Source: DASQJJ01 sp035631115 (lineage in GTDB: Bacteria > Patescibacteriota > Microgenomatia > Levybacterales > UBA12049). Taken from it: DNA of 50,102 bases. Of this stretch, positions 22,547-31,115 are shown in pieces; positions within the stretch are counted from its first letter, which is position 1; each line of letters opens with the position of its first letter. The stretch covers positions 1 through 50,102 of the forward strand of contig DASQJJ010000079.1 in the NCBI GenBank assembly GCA_035631115.1, read 5' to 3'. The notes under the pieces were generated by a model. The model ran no database searches. It saw nothing but the letters and a program-made list of their open reading frames with translations, and was not told the origin of the DNA. Position numbers and translations under genes: made by a program.

Positions 22547-24478
22547 TCACTCTTTAAGAAGAATATCAAGAAGGGCTGATACAGACATTGTAGCAACACC
22601 AAGTACTGTATCTGCTCCACCGTAATACATATAAATGACTCCGTCTTTTATTGCTGCTCCGCAAGGAAAAACAACATTAGGAACAATTCCTTCCAACTCG
22701 TACTGTTCTTCCGGCTCAAAAATGGGTTCGTCGGTTCGACCAAGAATTTTCTTTGGATCGTCATAGTCAAGTAACATTGCCCCAACTTTATAAATAAACC
22801 CAGGTTGACTTACTCCATGATACAAAAGGATCCAGCCCTTCTCTGTTTCTAGTGGAGGCGCTGCGATGCCTACTTTTACATTGTCCCATTTATCTTTTCT
22901 CGCTTGTGCAATAATGCCTCCTGTTAAGTATTTTTTTTCCGGAAAATCCAAATCCCTTAAGAAATCAACCCACATGGCGTCTCCAAGACGATGGAATGCA
23001 ATATATCCATCTCCTTTTACCCGTTTTACAATGCACGCATCTTTATCATCTACTCCTGGAGGTGAGATAAGCTTGGGTTTTTCCCATTCCCATTTTTCAC
23101 TCAAAAAATCCTGTAGAGAAATAGATGTGAGTGCAACTCGAGGCGGATTGGTGCCATCATACGCGGTATAGGTCATGTAGAGTCTTTCATCGATTTTTGT
23201 AATTCTTGGGTCCTCACATCCTGAATTGCCGGATGGATGAGACTTTAATTCAAATCCTTCTCGAGGAGTATAGATAGGTTCGGAAAGGCGTTTGTCTATA
23301 TGAAATCCATCGGTGCTACTTGCATAGCCAACAGTAGATGTGCCATCGGATGATTGTGCGCGATATAAAATATGGAATTTTCCGCCTTCATAAATAGCGG
23401 CAGGATTAAATGTGCCCATTTTTTCCCAATCAAATTCAGGAAGAGGCTTAATAAGAGGATTTCCTTCAAATCGAATGAATTTTTTTCCGTCTGTTTCGGG
23501 TGCTAATGGGACATTATCTACTGGTCGTATCTCGTCGAGGAGTGATGCCAAATGCATAGAGGCAAGAGCAACTCGGGTATCTGCTGCACCGTAATACACA
23601 TATAATCTATCTTGTTTTACTACTGCCCCAGAAGGGAAAATTACTCGTGGGACATCTCCTTCTAGTTCGTATTTTTCTTCGGGGGTAAGCATGGGAAGCG
23701 TTGTCCTACCAATAACTTTTCGAGGATCACGTATATCCAAGAGTACTGCTTCGATGCCAAAAATTTTATCGTTACTCATGTAATTTTTAATATACGAATA
23801 AATAACAAGCCAGCCGCTATCTGTTTTGATTGGCGGTGCGCCTAGCTCTACTTGATCACGGGCATCTCGAAGAAGGTGGATAATTTTTTCGTTTGCATTG
23901 TCGTACCAATTCGTCCAGTAATGGTCAGACCACATATCTTCAGGCTTGTCAAAAATAGCAAGTGCGATTTTTGCAGGAGGTAAGTCGGTATTAATAGTAA
24001 GAAGCGCAGCTAATTTTCCGTCAATTTTTTCTGGGAAAAGACCCATTGCCTTAGAATTAAAATTTGTAACAGGATGCTTGTCGAAATTTTGGAAATCTAT
24101 GGTTATGGCAACAGCAAGTTTTATACCATAGGCTGCAAATGGATAGACAGAAAGGGCAGTATAGAAAATATAAAATTTCCCATCCATGTAGGTAATTCGG
24201 GGGTCTTCACAACCATATTTTTCCCAGTCTTCAGTAGGTACAATAATTTGTCTTGCTTCGGTAAAATGGACACCATCAACACTTTTTGCATATCCAATGG
24301 TTGATAGTTTCATGGAAATACCTTCGTGCTGTGTGGTTGAAGAAAGTGCGCGGTATACCATGTGGTAGGTGCCATCAACATAGGCGACACATCCATTAAA
24401 AGCACCGTCGTGTTCCCATTCGTGGTCAGGATTTGGAGAAAGGATAGGATTCTCTGGAATACGCGTTAATGTTGCCAT
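22547..24478 (-). CDS. Tandem double-domain GH130-type glycoside phosphorylase/hydrolase-like protein
   Basis: The 643-residue protein consists of two consecutive five-bladed beta-propeller units of about 320 residues. Both have the GH130 hallmark around the catalytic aspartate, 'GCEDPRITYMDGKFY' in the first half and 'GCEDPRITKIDERLY' in the second, and both end with the 'YYGaADT' pattern. GH130 enzymes act on beta-mannosides, usually by phosphorolysis that releases mannose-1-phosphate. A two-propeller fusion is unusual since most are single-domain. No signal peptide is seen, so it is cytoplasmic. A TATACT box ends 5 bases before the ATG in the 13-base spacer from the previous gene, giving it a likely promoter. 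Substrate is unknown. Confidence 0.85.
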   Translation of the reverse strand: MATLTRIPENPILSPNPDHEWEHDGAFNGCVAYVDGTYHMVYRALSSTTQHEGISMKLSTIGYAKSVDGVHFTEARQIIVPTEDWEKYGCEDPRITYMDGKFYIFYTALSVYPFAAYGIKLAVAITIDFQNFDKHPVTNFNSKAMGLFPEKIDGKLAALLTINTDLPPAKIALAIFDKPEDMWSDHYWTNWYDNANEKIIHLLRDARDQVELGAPPIKTDSGWLVIYSYIKNYMSNDKIFGIEAVLLDIRDPRKVIGRTTLPMLTPEEKYELEGDVPRVIFPSGAVVKQDRLYVYYGAADTRVALASMHLASLLDEIRPVDNVPLAPETDGKKFIRFEGNPLIKPLPEFDWEKMGTFNPAAIYEGGKFHILYRAQSSDGTSTVGYASSTDGFHIDKRLSEPIYTPREGFELKSHPSGNSGCEDPRITKIDERLYMTYTAYDGTNPPRVALTSISLQDFLSEKWEWEKPKLISPPGVDDKDACIVKRVKGDGYIAFHRLGDAMWVDFLRDLDFPEKKYLTGGIIAQARKDKWDNVKVGIAAPPLETEKGWILLYHGVSQPGFIYKVGAMLLDYDDPKKILGRTDEPIFEPEEQYELEGIVPNVVFPCGAAIKDGVIYMYYGGADTVLGVATMSVSALLDILLKE

Positions 24479-24491
24479 ACTTTAGTATACA

Positions 24492-26321
24492 TTAATTAAA
24501 ATTTGGACTTTGCATAAAATGTAGCTTTGGTTCTCGATTTTGTTTCATCTCTCGAAGAAATGTATTCACGTCTGCAGTTGCTGCACATACAACCGTATCT
24601 GCACCACCATAATAGATATGTAGCGTATCTTTCATAATAACTGCACCGCATGGATACACAACACCAGCTTTAAACCCATCGTTTTCATAAGACTCAACAG
24701 GCTCAATAATTGGCATATGTGTGCGGTACAAGACTTTTTCTGGATGATTTATATCCAACATCATTGCGCCGATTTTGTATCTGCTTGAGTCTTGATATCC
24801 AACTGATTGGTAGATAAGTAGCCATCCATCTTTTGTTTCTATTGGAGGAGCTCCGGCTCCGACTTTTTTACTATCCCAAAAATTCTTTCGCGGAGGAATA
24901 AAATACTGTCCCTGAAGATAATTATTAAATTCCAAATCGTCTACATAATCAACAAGAATATTAGGATAGATTCTATGCATAACAACATATTTTCCTCGTA
25001 CTCGTCGAGGTAAGACAACAGCACTTTTATTTACCATACCTGGGGCCGAGATAAGCTTTGCCTTATCCCATTTTTCCCAGTCTTGTTTGAGAAAGTCATC
25101 AATGTGAATACTAGACATGGCTGCTCGAGGTGGGGTTGCGCCGTCAAAAGCAACATATGTGAGATACACTCTGTCCTCAACTCTGGTAATTCGTGGGTCC
25201 TCAATGCCTCCATATCCTCCCCCAGACATAAAATGCTGAGCAATGGACGAGAACGCATGATTTCCTGGGGTTTCAAATGGTTCGCGGGGAATGTATGCTG
25301 GCACATCAGATCTTTCATCTATAGTTATGCCGTCTTTGCTTGTTGCATAGCCCAAGACAGATAAATCTGTATCCCCAAGTGCTCTGTATAAGAAATGGAC
25401 TTTTCCATCCTCATAAATAGCTGCTGTATTAAATGTTGCACGAGATTCCCAAGGGACATGTGGACGAGGTGTAATAATTGGATTATTTTGAGATTTCTTA
25501 ACAAGGAAATTAAATACTTTCTTTTTAGCAACCTCGGTAATTACAGGAATAGGACAACTCAGACAAAAAAGTGTATTCTCTTTTACTTTCCAATATAAAA
25601 TTAATTGTTTTTTAACAATTGCGGAGCCCAGTGGATATGCCGCGTCTTCGTCTAATTCTTTCGAAGATTCATACAAAGGCTCGTCAGATCGCCAAAGGAG
25701 TTGAGAGGGATTATTTTTATCAAAATAAGCAGCGCCGACAAGAAAATGTGTTTTTCCTTCTTTTTGTTTTTTAACATAATAAATAAGGAGAATATTATTG
25801 TGTATTTCGTATGCATTTGCTACTTCTAGGTCGCTATCGTCAAAGAAATCTTTACGTGGAGCAAGAAGTACATCGTTTTGTAAGTCCCAATGCGTTAAGT
25901 CTTCTGAATAAGCAATTCGAATATCTTTTTCTCCGGTGTACATGACATATTTTTCGTTATGTTGATACTCAGGGATAATTGCAGCTGTTTCCGTAATGGT
26001 ATTAATTTTTCCAATTTCATTCCAGACAACTAAATCATTGGAAAGTGCGCCAAATAATAGACCATTTTTTTCCGATTGACGCTTGTATGTAAGAAGATAT
26101 TCATATTTTTGCTTTGCTACTCGAAAACTATTCCAATTAAATTTTTGTTCTTCTTTTTGCTTTTCGTCAAATGCAAATACATACGAGCTACCATTTTCTG
26201 GAGTAAATTCAAATCCATTTTCGCTCCCAACGGCTTTAAAAAATGTATTGTCTCCTTCTTTTTGAAGGTAGTACAAAATTACCTCGGAATCTTTTTGTGA
26301 GATACCAATAAATGTTATCAT
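24492..26321 (-). CDS. GH130-related protein with degenerate N-terminal half
   Basis: The product is about 609 residues from ATG 26321 (614 from 26336). I prefer the inner ATG because a -10-like AATACT lies five bases before it. The C-terminal half (about 285-590) is a GH130 propeller with 'GGYGGIEDPRITRVEDRVYL', 'PPRAAMSSIHIDDFL' and the final 'YYGGADTV'. The N-terminal half has the same blade rhythm ('IRIAYSEDLTHWDL', 'LLIYYVKKQKEG', 'YPLGSAIV') but no EDPR motif, so it looks like an ancient duplicate that lost activity and may bind substrate or its partner. It is the first gene of the GH130-PfkB-aldolase group. Confidence 0.8.
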   Translation of the reverse strand: MITFIGISQKDSEVILYYLQKEGDNTFFKAVGSENGFEFTPENGSSYVFAFDEKQKEEQKFNWNSFRVAKQKYEYLLTYKRQSEKNGLLFGALSNDLVVWNEIGKINTITETAAIIPEYQHNEKYVMYTGEKDIRIAYSEDLTHWDLQNDVLLAPRKDFFDDSDLEVANAYEIHNNILLIYYVKKQKEGKTHFLVGAAYFDKNNPSQLLWRSDEPLYESSKELDEDAAYPLGSAIVKKQLILYWKVKENTLFCLSCPIPVITEVAKKKVFNFLVKKSQNNPIITPRPHVPWESRATFNTAAIYEDGKVHFLYRALGDTDLSVLGYATSKDGITIDERSDVPAYIPREPFETPGNHAFSSIAQHFMSGGGYGGIEDPRITRVEDRVYLTYVAFDGATPPRAAMSSIHIDDFLKQDWEKWDKAKLISAPGMVNKSAVVLPRRVRGKYVVMHRIYPNILVDYVDDLEFNNYLQGQYFIPPRKNFWDSKKVGAGAPPIETKDGWLLIYQSVGYQDSSRYKIGAMMLDINHPEKVLYRTHMPIIEPVESYENDGFKAGVVYPCGAVIMKDTLHIYYGGADTVVCAATADVNTFLREMKQNREPKLHFMQSPNFN

Positions 26322-26439
26322 AGGGCAGTATTCCAATATTAAAAGAGAGGTGCAAATTCCCCCTATCTTAACTCAACTATATTTGCATATGCATGTCAAT
26401 GACCTAGAACAAATATATGACATTTTGCAGACAAGATTT

Positions 26440-26784
26440 TTATAAAGAATTAAAAAGTAGTGCAATAGCAGCAAAGAAAATAGCAAAGTCACGAAATAAA
26501 ATATCTGTCTGAGATATATTAGTAAGAATAATTACAAGAAGTGTTAGCGCAGCAAGAGATGCACTGAATACTGACTTCCATCCAGTAAGAATCCACAATG
26601 CCAAGACTAATTGGTATAAAGAAAATCCCATGAGAAGAATATTTGCAGGAAATATATTCCTTATTGCTTGTGGAATATACCCAATCCAATTATCTGGCTG
26701 AAAAGTTGCTGCTATGGCTGCATACAGGAATACGCTTGCAATACTACATCGAAGAGAAAAAGTAAGGAGTTTCCTCTTATCCAT
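26440..26784 (-). CDS. Small DoxX-like four-helix membrane protein
   Basis: From ATG 26784 the product is 114 residues with about four hydrophobic segments ('SIASVFLYAAIAATF', 'ANILLMGFSLYQLVLALWIL', 'SASLAALTLLVIIL', 'FAIFFAAIALLF'). The pattern resembles the small DoxX-type membrane family, though similarity is weak. A longer frame from 26883 would overlap the cupredoxin gene by about 100 bases; the inner start leaves a one-base gap after the cupredoxin stop and is preferred. It is probably co-expressed with the cupredoxin. Confidence 0.7.
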   Translation of the reverse strand: MDKRKLLTFSLRCSIASVFLYAAIAATFQPDNWIGYIPQAIRNIFPANILLMGFSLYQLVLALWILTGWKSVFSASLAALTLLVIILTNISQTDILFRDFAIFFAAIALLFNSL

Positions 26785-26785
26785 A

Positions 26786-27286
26786 CTATTGGACAATGAT
26801 TGTTCCTTTTTCGCCGGGGTTGAAGTGGTTATGGTATCCATAGGTACCTGCTTTTGTAAAGGTAAGAGAAAGAGTACCTCCATCGGTAAAGCTTCCTAAA
26901 TTAAGAGGAGGATATGCAGTGTGTGTTGGATGTGGGTCTGAATTAACAGTTGCTGTTGCCCCGCTTTTATTAGTCCATGTAACTGTTTGGCCTACTTTTA
27001 TGGTTACTACAGAAGGCGAAAAGCCATTTTGTGTAAGCGTAACTGCATTTCGCTGCTGCGTGACAGATGAGGAAGGACTTGCTTCCATTGCTGTTGGACT
27101 AACTGTCGTAGTCGAAGAGGTTGGAGATACAGTTGGTCCTACTGGGTATCCACCTTTATTTGCAAAAACAAAATAATAGACAAGTCCATATATAAGAGCG
27201 CCAATGACAATATACAGAAGAATCCATTGCCAGAGAGGTCTTTTTCCGTAGCCATTAGTAGTTGATGAAGAAGTAGTTTCGTCCAT
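26786..27286 (-). CDS. Membrane-anchored cupredoxin-like protein, Cys-less site
   Basis: The 166-residue protein has an N-terminal membrane anchor (about 19-43), a Ser/Thr/Pro linker and a plastocyanin-type domain (about 80-166): 'FSPSVVTIKVGQTVTWTNKSG', a His-rich loop 'NSDPHPTHTAYPP' and the C-terminal 'GTYGYHNHFNPGEKGTIIV'. In a type 1 copper site the last loop reads C-x(2-4)-H; here the cysteine position is Asn between two histidines. Copper may still be bound through histidines, but a classical blue site is not possible. It lies outside the cell on a tether and forms an operon with the DoxX-like protein. Confidence 0.85.
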   Translation of the reverse strand: MDETTSSSTTNGYGKRPLWQWILLYIVIGALIYGLVYYFVFANKGGYPVGPTVSPTSSTTTVSPTAMEASPSSSVTQQRNAVTLTQNGFSPSVVTIKVGQTVTWTNKSGATATVNSDPHPTHTAYPPLNLGSFTDGGTLSLTFTKAGTYGYHNHFNPGEKGTIIVQ

Positions 27287-27331
27287 GGATACAAATATCG
27301 TACTCCGAGAGGGATGAAGATGTCAAGAAAG

Positions 27332-27889
27332 TTATTTCTTACCGAATATTTTACCAGGTTGCCATGGGGTACCTAAAAGTGGAAGAAGCCATCTGTCTAG
27401 TCCATACCATCCGCCAATTCTCCATGCAAGAATTAAGAATAATTCTATAAGAAACATAAGAGGATTGGTGCTTATGGTACCGGCAAAGAGATAATTCATA
27501 TTCATAAATCCACCAAAGAATGCTGCGAGTCCGGTAAAAAGTCCAAGAATAAGTCCAACTCCTACAAATAATTCACCAAATGCTACGAGGTAGGAAAATG
27601 TTGCTGCGTTAGGGAGAGCAACAGAATGAATAAACCACCCATACCAACCTGCAACGCTTGGATGTTCGCCTTGGGTTTTTTGAAGGGCACCCATAAGAAA
27701 TCCAGTAATTGCGACTCCTGCTTTGGGACCAACCCATACAGGGCTTGTTACTTTTTCATATCCTGCAGTAAGCCATTCCCAGCCAACATAGACTCGAAGG
27801 ATAAGCCATACCCAGGCAAATCGACAATCTGCAAAAAGAAAACGAGACAATGATGGTTCAGGGATTTGGACTACTGAATTTTTACTCAT
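27332..27889 (-). CDS. DoxX/DoxD-family membrane protein
   Basis: The 185-residue protein has four hydrophobic segments and the DoxX/thiosulfate:quinone oxidoreductase small-subunit pattern ('LRVYVGWEWLTAGYEKV', 'AFGELFVGVGLILGLFTGLAAFFGGFMNMNYLFAG'). In related systems it couples sulfur or thiol oxidation to the quinone pool; here the electron partner is unknown. It is 46 bases upstream of the cupredoxin in the same direction, which suggests an extracytoplasmic redox function. Confidence 0.85.
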   Translation of the reverse strand: MSKNSVVQIPEPSLSRFLFADCRFAWVWLILRVYVGWEWLTAGYEKVTSPVWVGPKAGVAITGFLMGALQKTQGEHPSVAGWYGWFIHSVALPNAATFSYLVAFGELFVGVGLILGLFTGLAAFFGGFMNMNYLFAGTISTNPLMFLIELFLILAWRIGGWYGLDRWLLPLLGTPWQPGKIFGKK

Positions 27890-27986
27890 ATGTTAATCTA
27901 AGCGAGTTTTTGTACTCCATGCTGTGATTAGTATCACTGCTTTATTTAGCATAGACAGGTATTTTCTCCAATGCAATACCCTAATT

Positions 27987-28634
27987 TTAACGAAGCAGTT
28001 TTTCCTCTAAGGAGCCAAGTGTATGGAGTGTAATAGTACCCTTCTCAAAAGACACAAGATTTTCTTTTTTTAACTTTTGCAATTCTCTGCTTGCTGTTTC
28101 TCTTGTTATGCCTGCATAATTTGCAATGTCTTTTTCGTTCATTTTTAGTTGTACCACTGTTGAATTTTCTACCTGTATCCCAAAACGTTTTGCTAGAATT
28201 ACGAGGGAAGTTGTGAGCTTTGTGGAAGAGTCTCCAGTGGTGAGTGACTCAATATGCATCCATAGACCTTCCATACCAACATATATTCTTCGGAGTAAAT
28301 CATACATAACCTCGGGATTACCTTTGAGAAATTGCAAAAACACTTCCTTTGGAGCTTTTTTCCCAACAACAGGCGTCATTGCTTCATAGAAGCTGGTATT
28401 TTTTACTTCTCCAATTGCCCATGACATAGGAAGAAAGGAATGAGGCTTGTACATATTTAATGTAACTTCTGTACCTTCCTGCGAAATCCAATAATTCCGG
28501 ACAATCCCTTCGGTTATGTAGAAAATTCCTGTTGGGCCTTCTCCTGCTTGAAGAATAACAGTCCCTTTGGAAAATGTTTGTGATGGGTAGGAGGAAAAAA
28601 AGGTATCAAGCTTTTTTGTTATATCTGTCTGCAT
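27987..28634 (-). CDS. Crp/Fnr-family transcription regulator
   Basis: The 215-residue protein has an N-terminal cyclic-nucleotide-binding-type barrel ('TFSKGTVILQAGEGPTGIFYITEGIVRNY') and a C-terminal winged helix with 'MNEKDIANYAGITRETASRELQKLKKENLVSFEKGTITL'. No cysteine cluster for an Fe-S centre as in Fnr is present, and the Glu/Arg pair that binds cAMP is not clear, so the ligand is unknown. It probably controls the neighbouring redox genes (DoxX, cupredoxin, metal-binding membrane protein). A TATAAT box lies 11 bases before the ATG. Confidence 0.9.
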   Translation of the reverse strand: MQTDITKKLDTFFSSYPSQTFSKGTVILQAGEGPTGIFYITEGIVRNYWISQEGTEVTLNMYKPHSFLPMSWAIGEVKNTSFYEAMTPVVGKKAPKEVFLQFLKGNPEVMYDLLRRIYVGMEGLWMHIESLTTGDSSTKLTTSLVILAKRFGIQVENSTVVQLKMNEKDIANYAGITRETASRELQKLKKENLVSFEKGTITLHTLGSLEEKLLR

Positions 28635-28692
28635 ATAATTTTTTCATTATATCACCGTGTGATACCCATCATTGATACTATACTATATGTAC

Positions 28693-28881
28693 ATGTATGA
28701 TGAGATTATGAAACATGGTAACAATATGGGAGGTGCGGTGTATGGTCTCGGATTTATTGGTGCACTTATTTATAATGTGCAACATGCTCCAACATTCTGG
28801 CTTGGTGTAGTAGGCTTTCTCAAAGCACTTATCTGGCCAGCATTTGTTATTTACGAGCTTATGAAATTCTTAAGGATGTAA
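28693..28881 (+). CDS. Small two-helix membrane protein
   Basis: The product is 62 residues from ATG 28693; the frame is open back to TTG 28672, which I reject because the -10 box TATACT at 28679-28684 would lie inside it. Two hydrophobic segments follow ('GAVYGLGFIGALIYNVQHA' and 'FWLGVVGFLKALIWPAFVIYELMKFL'). Similar small proteins occur widely in CPR genomes from memory, without known function. It is divergent from the Crp gene and 22 bases ahead of the metal-binding membrane protein. Confidence 0.7.
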   Translation: MYDEIMKHGNNMGGAVYGLGFIGALIYNVQHAPTFWLGVVGFLKALIWPAFVIYELMKFLRM

Positions 28882-28891
28882 TCTTGTTTGC

Positions 28892-28897
28892 TATACT
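28892..28897 (+). promoter_or_regulatory. Leaderless -10 element (TATACT, 6 bases to ATG)
   Basis: TATACT is followed by six bases and the ATG at 28904, so the mRNA likely begins at the start codon. Confidence 0.6.
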
Positions 28898-28903
28898 GTC
28901 TTT

Positions 28904-29512
28904 ATGTACATCTGTCCCATGCATCCAGACATAAGGCAAGAAAAGCCAGGCAATTGCCCAACATGTGGTATGAAGCTTGTTTTAGAAAGCTCCATAAAGA
29001 ATGCTGTTCAAAGCACTAAAAAAACTACGTGGAAGAATTATATTCCGCTTCTCGTTATTTTTAAGCTTTTACTTCTTATAACAATAATCTTATCGTATAA
29101 AGATTTTCAAATGGGAAGTTTTCTTCTTTCCAAATCTCTTTCTTATTTCATGATTGGATTTTTTCTTACCTTCTCAGCATTCAAATTAATGGATGTGAAA
29201 GGATTTGCAGAAGGATATGCAACATATGATCTATTAGCGAAAAAATGGTTTGGGTATGGATACGTATATCCTTTCATAGAACTATTTTTTGGATTGGCAA
29301 TGATTCTTATATCAACATCTCGTGTACTACTTATTGTCGAACTTGTGGTTATGGTATTTAGCGGATTGGGTGTTGCAATAAAATTGGCCCGACATGAAAA
29401 GTTTCAATGTGCATGCCTGGGAACATTTTTAAAAGTTCCATTAACAAAAATAACACTTATAGAAGATTTTGGCATGGCAATATTTGCAGGCATCCTTCTT
29501 TTAAGAGGATAA
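28904..29512 (+). CDS. Heavy-metal-binding-domain plus MauE/DoxX-like membrane protein
   Basis: Of 202 residues, the first 26 form a heavy-metal-binding domain ('YICPMHPDIRQ...GNCPTCGMKLV', with the CPMHP and CPxCGM signatures seen at the N-terminus of copper ATPases). Five hydrophobic segments follow, with 'GYVYPFIELFFGLAMIL' and 'FQCACLGTFLKVPLTKITLIEDFGMAIFAG', as in MauE/DoxX-like membrane proteins. It is probably a copper or thiol redox membrane component. Its 3' end overlaps that of the convergent phosphoribosyltransferase gene by 12 bases. Confidence 0.85.
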   Translation: MYICPMHPDIRQEKPGNCPTCGMKLVLESSIKNAVQSTKKTTWKNYIPLLVIFKLLLLITIILSYKDFQMGSFLLSKSLSYFMIGFFLTFSAFKLMDVKGFAEGYATYDLLAKKWFGYGYVYPFIELFFGLAMILISTSRVLLIVELVVMVFSGLGVAIKLARHEKFQCACLGTFLKVPLTKITLIEDFGMAIFAGILLLRG

Positions 29513-30160
29513 ATTAAAGGGAATAGATAATCTAGATTTATTGAGTGTGTCTATAACCGTTGCATCTGCTACTTGCTCAAAATGACCATACCATTCTCCT
29601 ACAGATAAAAATCCAACTGGTCGTATAAGACAGAGTACTGTATCAACAATTTTTTCAAACTCCCGTGCGGTATCTGGTGCACAGACAGGAGATGCAAAAA
29701 TAATTTGACGAGGCTTTTCTTTTTTAAGTGCCATGATTGCTGCTCGTGCTGTCATTCCGGTTGCCAATCCGTCATCAACAAGAATAATAACTTTTCCTTT
29801 ATAAGATATATTTTTTTCTTTTTTCCTGTAGAGTTTTATTTGATTTTTTAATTCTTTCTTTTTTTGCCGTATGGCAGATTCGAGTTCTTCTTGAGAAATT
29901 CCCAAACGCTTTACAGAAGAAAAATCAAGAATTTGTATATTTCTCTCACTTAAAGCACCTATACTAAATTCTGGATTTGCGGGTGTAGTAATTTTTTTTG
30001 CCATAACAACACGCAAGGGAGTTACCAGTGTGCGAGCAACCTGACTTGCAACGACAACTCCTCCTCGAGGAAGACCAAGAACAATTGGCTTTTTACTTTT
30101 ATATCGCAGAAGTATTTCTGCAAGTAATCTTCCTGCCTCCAACCTGTCTTTAAAAATCAT
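29501..30160 (-). CDS. Phosphoribosyltransferase-family protein
   Basis: The 219-residue protein has the type I PRTase fold signatures: 'KPIVLGLPRGGVVVASQVA' near the N-terminus and the PRPP-binding loop 'VILVDDGLATGMTARAAI' (VDDG.ATG.T). The insert at about 70-110 is Lys/Glu-rich and helical. Such proteins are often encoded near stress genes; the nucleobase or substrate is not evident. A good ribosome binding site (AAAGGTG) is placed six bases before the ATG. It converges on the metal-binding membrane gene. Confidence 0.9.
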   Translation of the reverse strand: MIFKDRLEAGRLLAEILLRYKSKKPIVLGLPRGGVVVASQVARTLVTPLRVVMAKKITTPANPEFSIGALSERNIQILDFSSVKRLGISQEELESAIRQKKKELKNQIKLYRKKEKNISYKGKVIILVDDGLATGMTARAAIMALKKEKPRQIIFASPVCAPDTAREFEKIVDTVLCLIRPVGFLSVGEWYGHFEQVADATVIDTLNKSRLSIPFNLSS

Positions 30161-30190
30161 ACAACACCTTTCTCTCCAATACTGTTTGTG

Positions 30191-30529
30191 TTATGTGAGG
30201 TGTGCCCTATGTCTTTCTTGGCCTGAAAAAAGTTTTGTTCCGGCAAAAAGTACTAGCAATACTCCCAATGTAATACTTGACCATACCGCACTAGTAAAAT
30301 TGCTAAACCCAAATATAAATGGTGCAAAAATAGCAACAATTCCAAGAATTCCTGCTATCCAATATTCCCATAGCTGCCTATCTGCTTGTAACCCTTCAAC
30401 AATAGAAACAATAAGGGTTATACCTCCAACAGCCATACTGGTCCATAATGCAGCAATGTTGCCACTATATCCAAAAATATATGGTGCCACAACAAAAATC
30501 AGTCCTATGATTCCTGTTATCCAATACAT
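30191..30529 (-). CDS. SPW-repeat membrane protein
   Basis: The 112-residue protein has two tandem SPW-type repeats, each a pair of hydrophobic helices ('GLIFVVAPYIFGYSGNIAALW' and 'GIVAIFAPFIFGFSNFTSAVW'). It is an integral membrane protein of unknown role. AGGAGG sits a few bases before the ATG, one of the clear Shine-Dalgarno sites here. It is flanked by the Hsp20 and phosphoribosyltransferase genes in the same direction, probably a stress-related operon. Confidence 0.85.
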   Translation of the reverse strand: MYWITGIIGLIFVVAPYIFGYSGNIAALWTSMAVGGITLIVSIVEGLQADRQLWEYWIAGILGIVAIFAPFIFGFSNFTSAVWSSITLGVLLVLFAGTKLFSGQERHRAHLT

Positions 30530-30572
30530 ATTCCTCCTTTCTTTTAATCCATTAGATAAATTGGAATAGTAT

Positions 30573-31007
30573 CTAATGGGATTTTTCTTTACTTCTCTTT
30601 GTGATTTTTAATTTTTTTGGGGGTGCTTTTTTCAATTTAGTAAATCTCATGGTAAGGATTCCGTCCTCTAGAACGCTGATTGGTTCTTGATCTGTAATTA
30701 TGCCTGGAGGTAGCCGAAAAGTATAGTTGTAAGAGGAAGAAAGAGTAGTCATAAAATTTCTTCGTTTTCCTTTTTCCTCATCTTTTTCAACTGATCCAAC
30801 AATCCTTACAATTCCTTCATCAACGGTTACATCTATATTGTCTTCGGGTATTCCAGGTAGTGCAGCCTTGGCAACAATTTCGTCCTCTGTTTCATACAGG
30901 TTAAGTCCTTGTCCAGCAAGGTGAGATAAGCCAGGAAGTGTTGGAAAATCCCAATCATCTCCAAAAAATCTATCTATGCTCCATGGGTTCCATCGTATTA
31001 ATGCCAT
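30573..31007 (-). CDS. Small heat-shock protein, Hsp20/alpha-crystallin family
   Basis: The 144-residue protein has 'NPWSIDRFFGDDW' at the N-terminus, an alpha-crystallin domain at about 35-125 ('LYETEDEIVAKAALPGIPED', 'VDEGIVRIVGS', 'YNYTFRLPPGI') and a short basic tail. It is an ATP-independent holdase chaperone in the cytoplasm. It is the first gene of the group with the SPW-repeat and phosphoribosyltransferase genes. A TATAGT box lies next to the ATG. Confidence 0.95.
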   Translation of the reverse strand: MALIRWNPWSIDRFFGDDWDFPTLPGLSHLAGQGLNLYETEDEIVAKAALPGIPEDNIDVTVDEGIVRIVGSVEKDEEKGKRRNFMTTLSSSYNYTFRLPPGIITDQEPISVLEDGILTMRFTKLKKAPPKKLKITKRSKEKSH

Positions 31008-31079
31008 ATACTATAAGTATTCTTTAAAAGAATTAATAAATAGTAAAAACAGCGCAAGAAATAAGTAAAAGAAAATTAT

Positions 31080-31108
31080 TTGACAACAAAAAAATATTTT
31101 ACTACTAT
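31080..31108 (+). promoter_or_regulatory. Promoter with consensus -35 and leaderless GTG start
   Basis: TTGACA (31080-31085), a 17-base spacer and TACTAT (31103-31108) are followed by seven bases and the GTG at 31116. Transcription is expected to start at the GTG itself. Confidence 0.65.
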
Positions 31109-31115
31109 GCAATGA

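Noticed and set aside
26785..26883. N-terminal extension of the DoxX-like protein
   Set aside because: It overlaps the cupredoxin gene by about 100 bases; the ATG at 26784 lies one base after that gene's stop.
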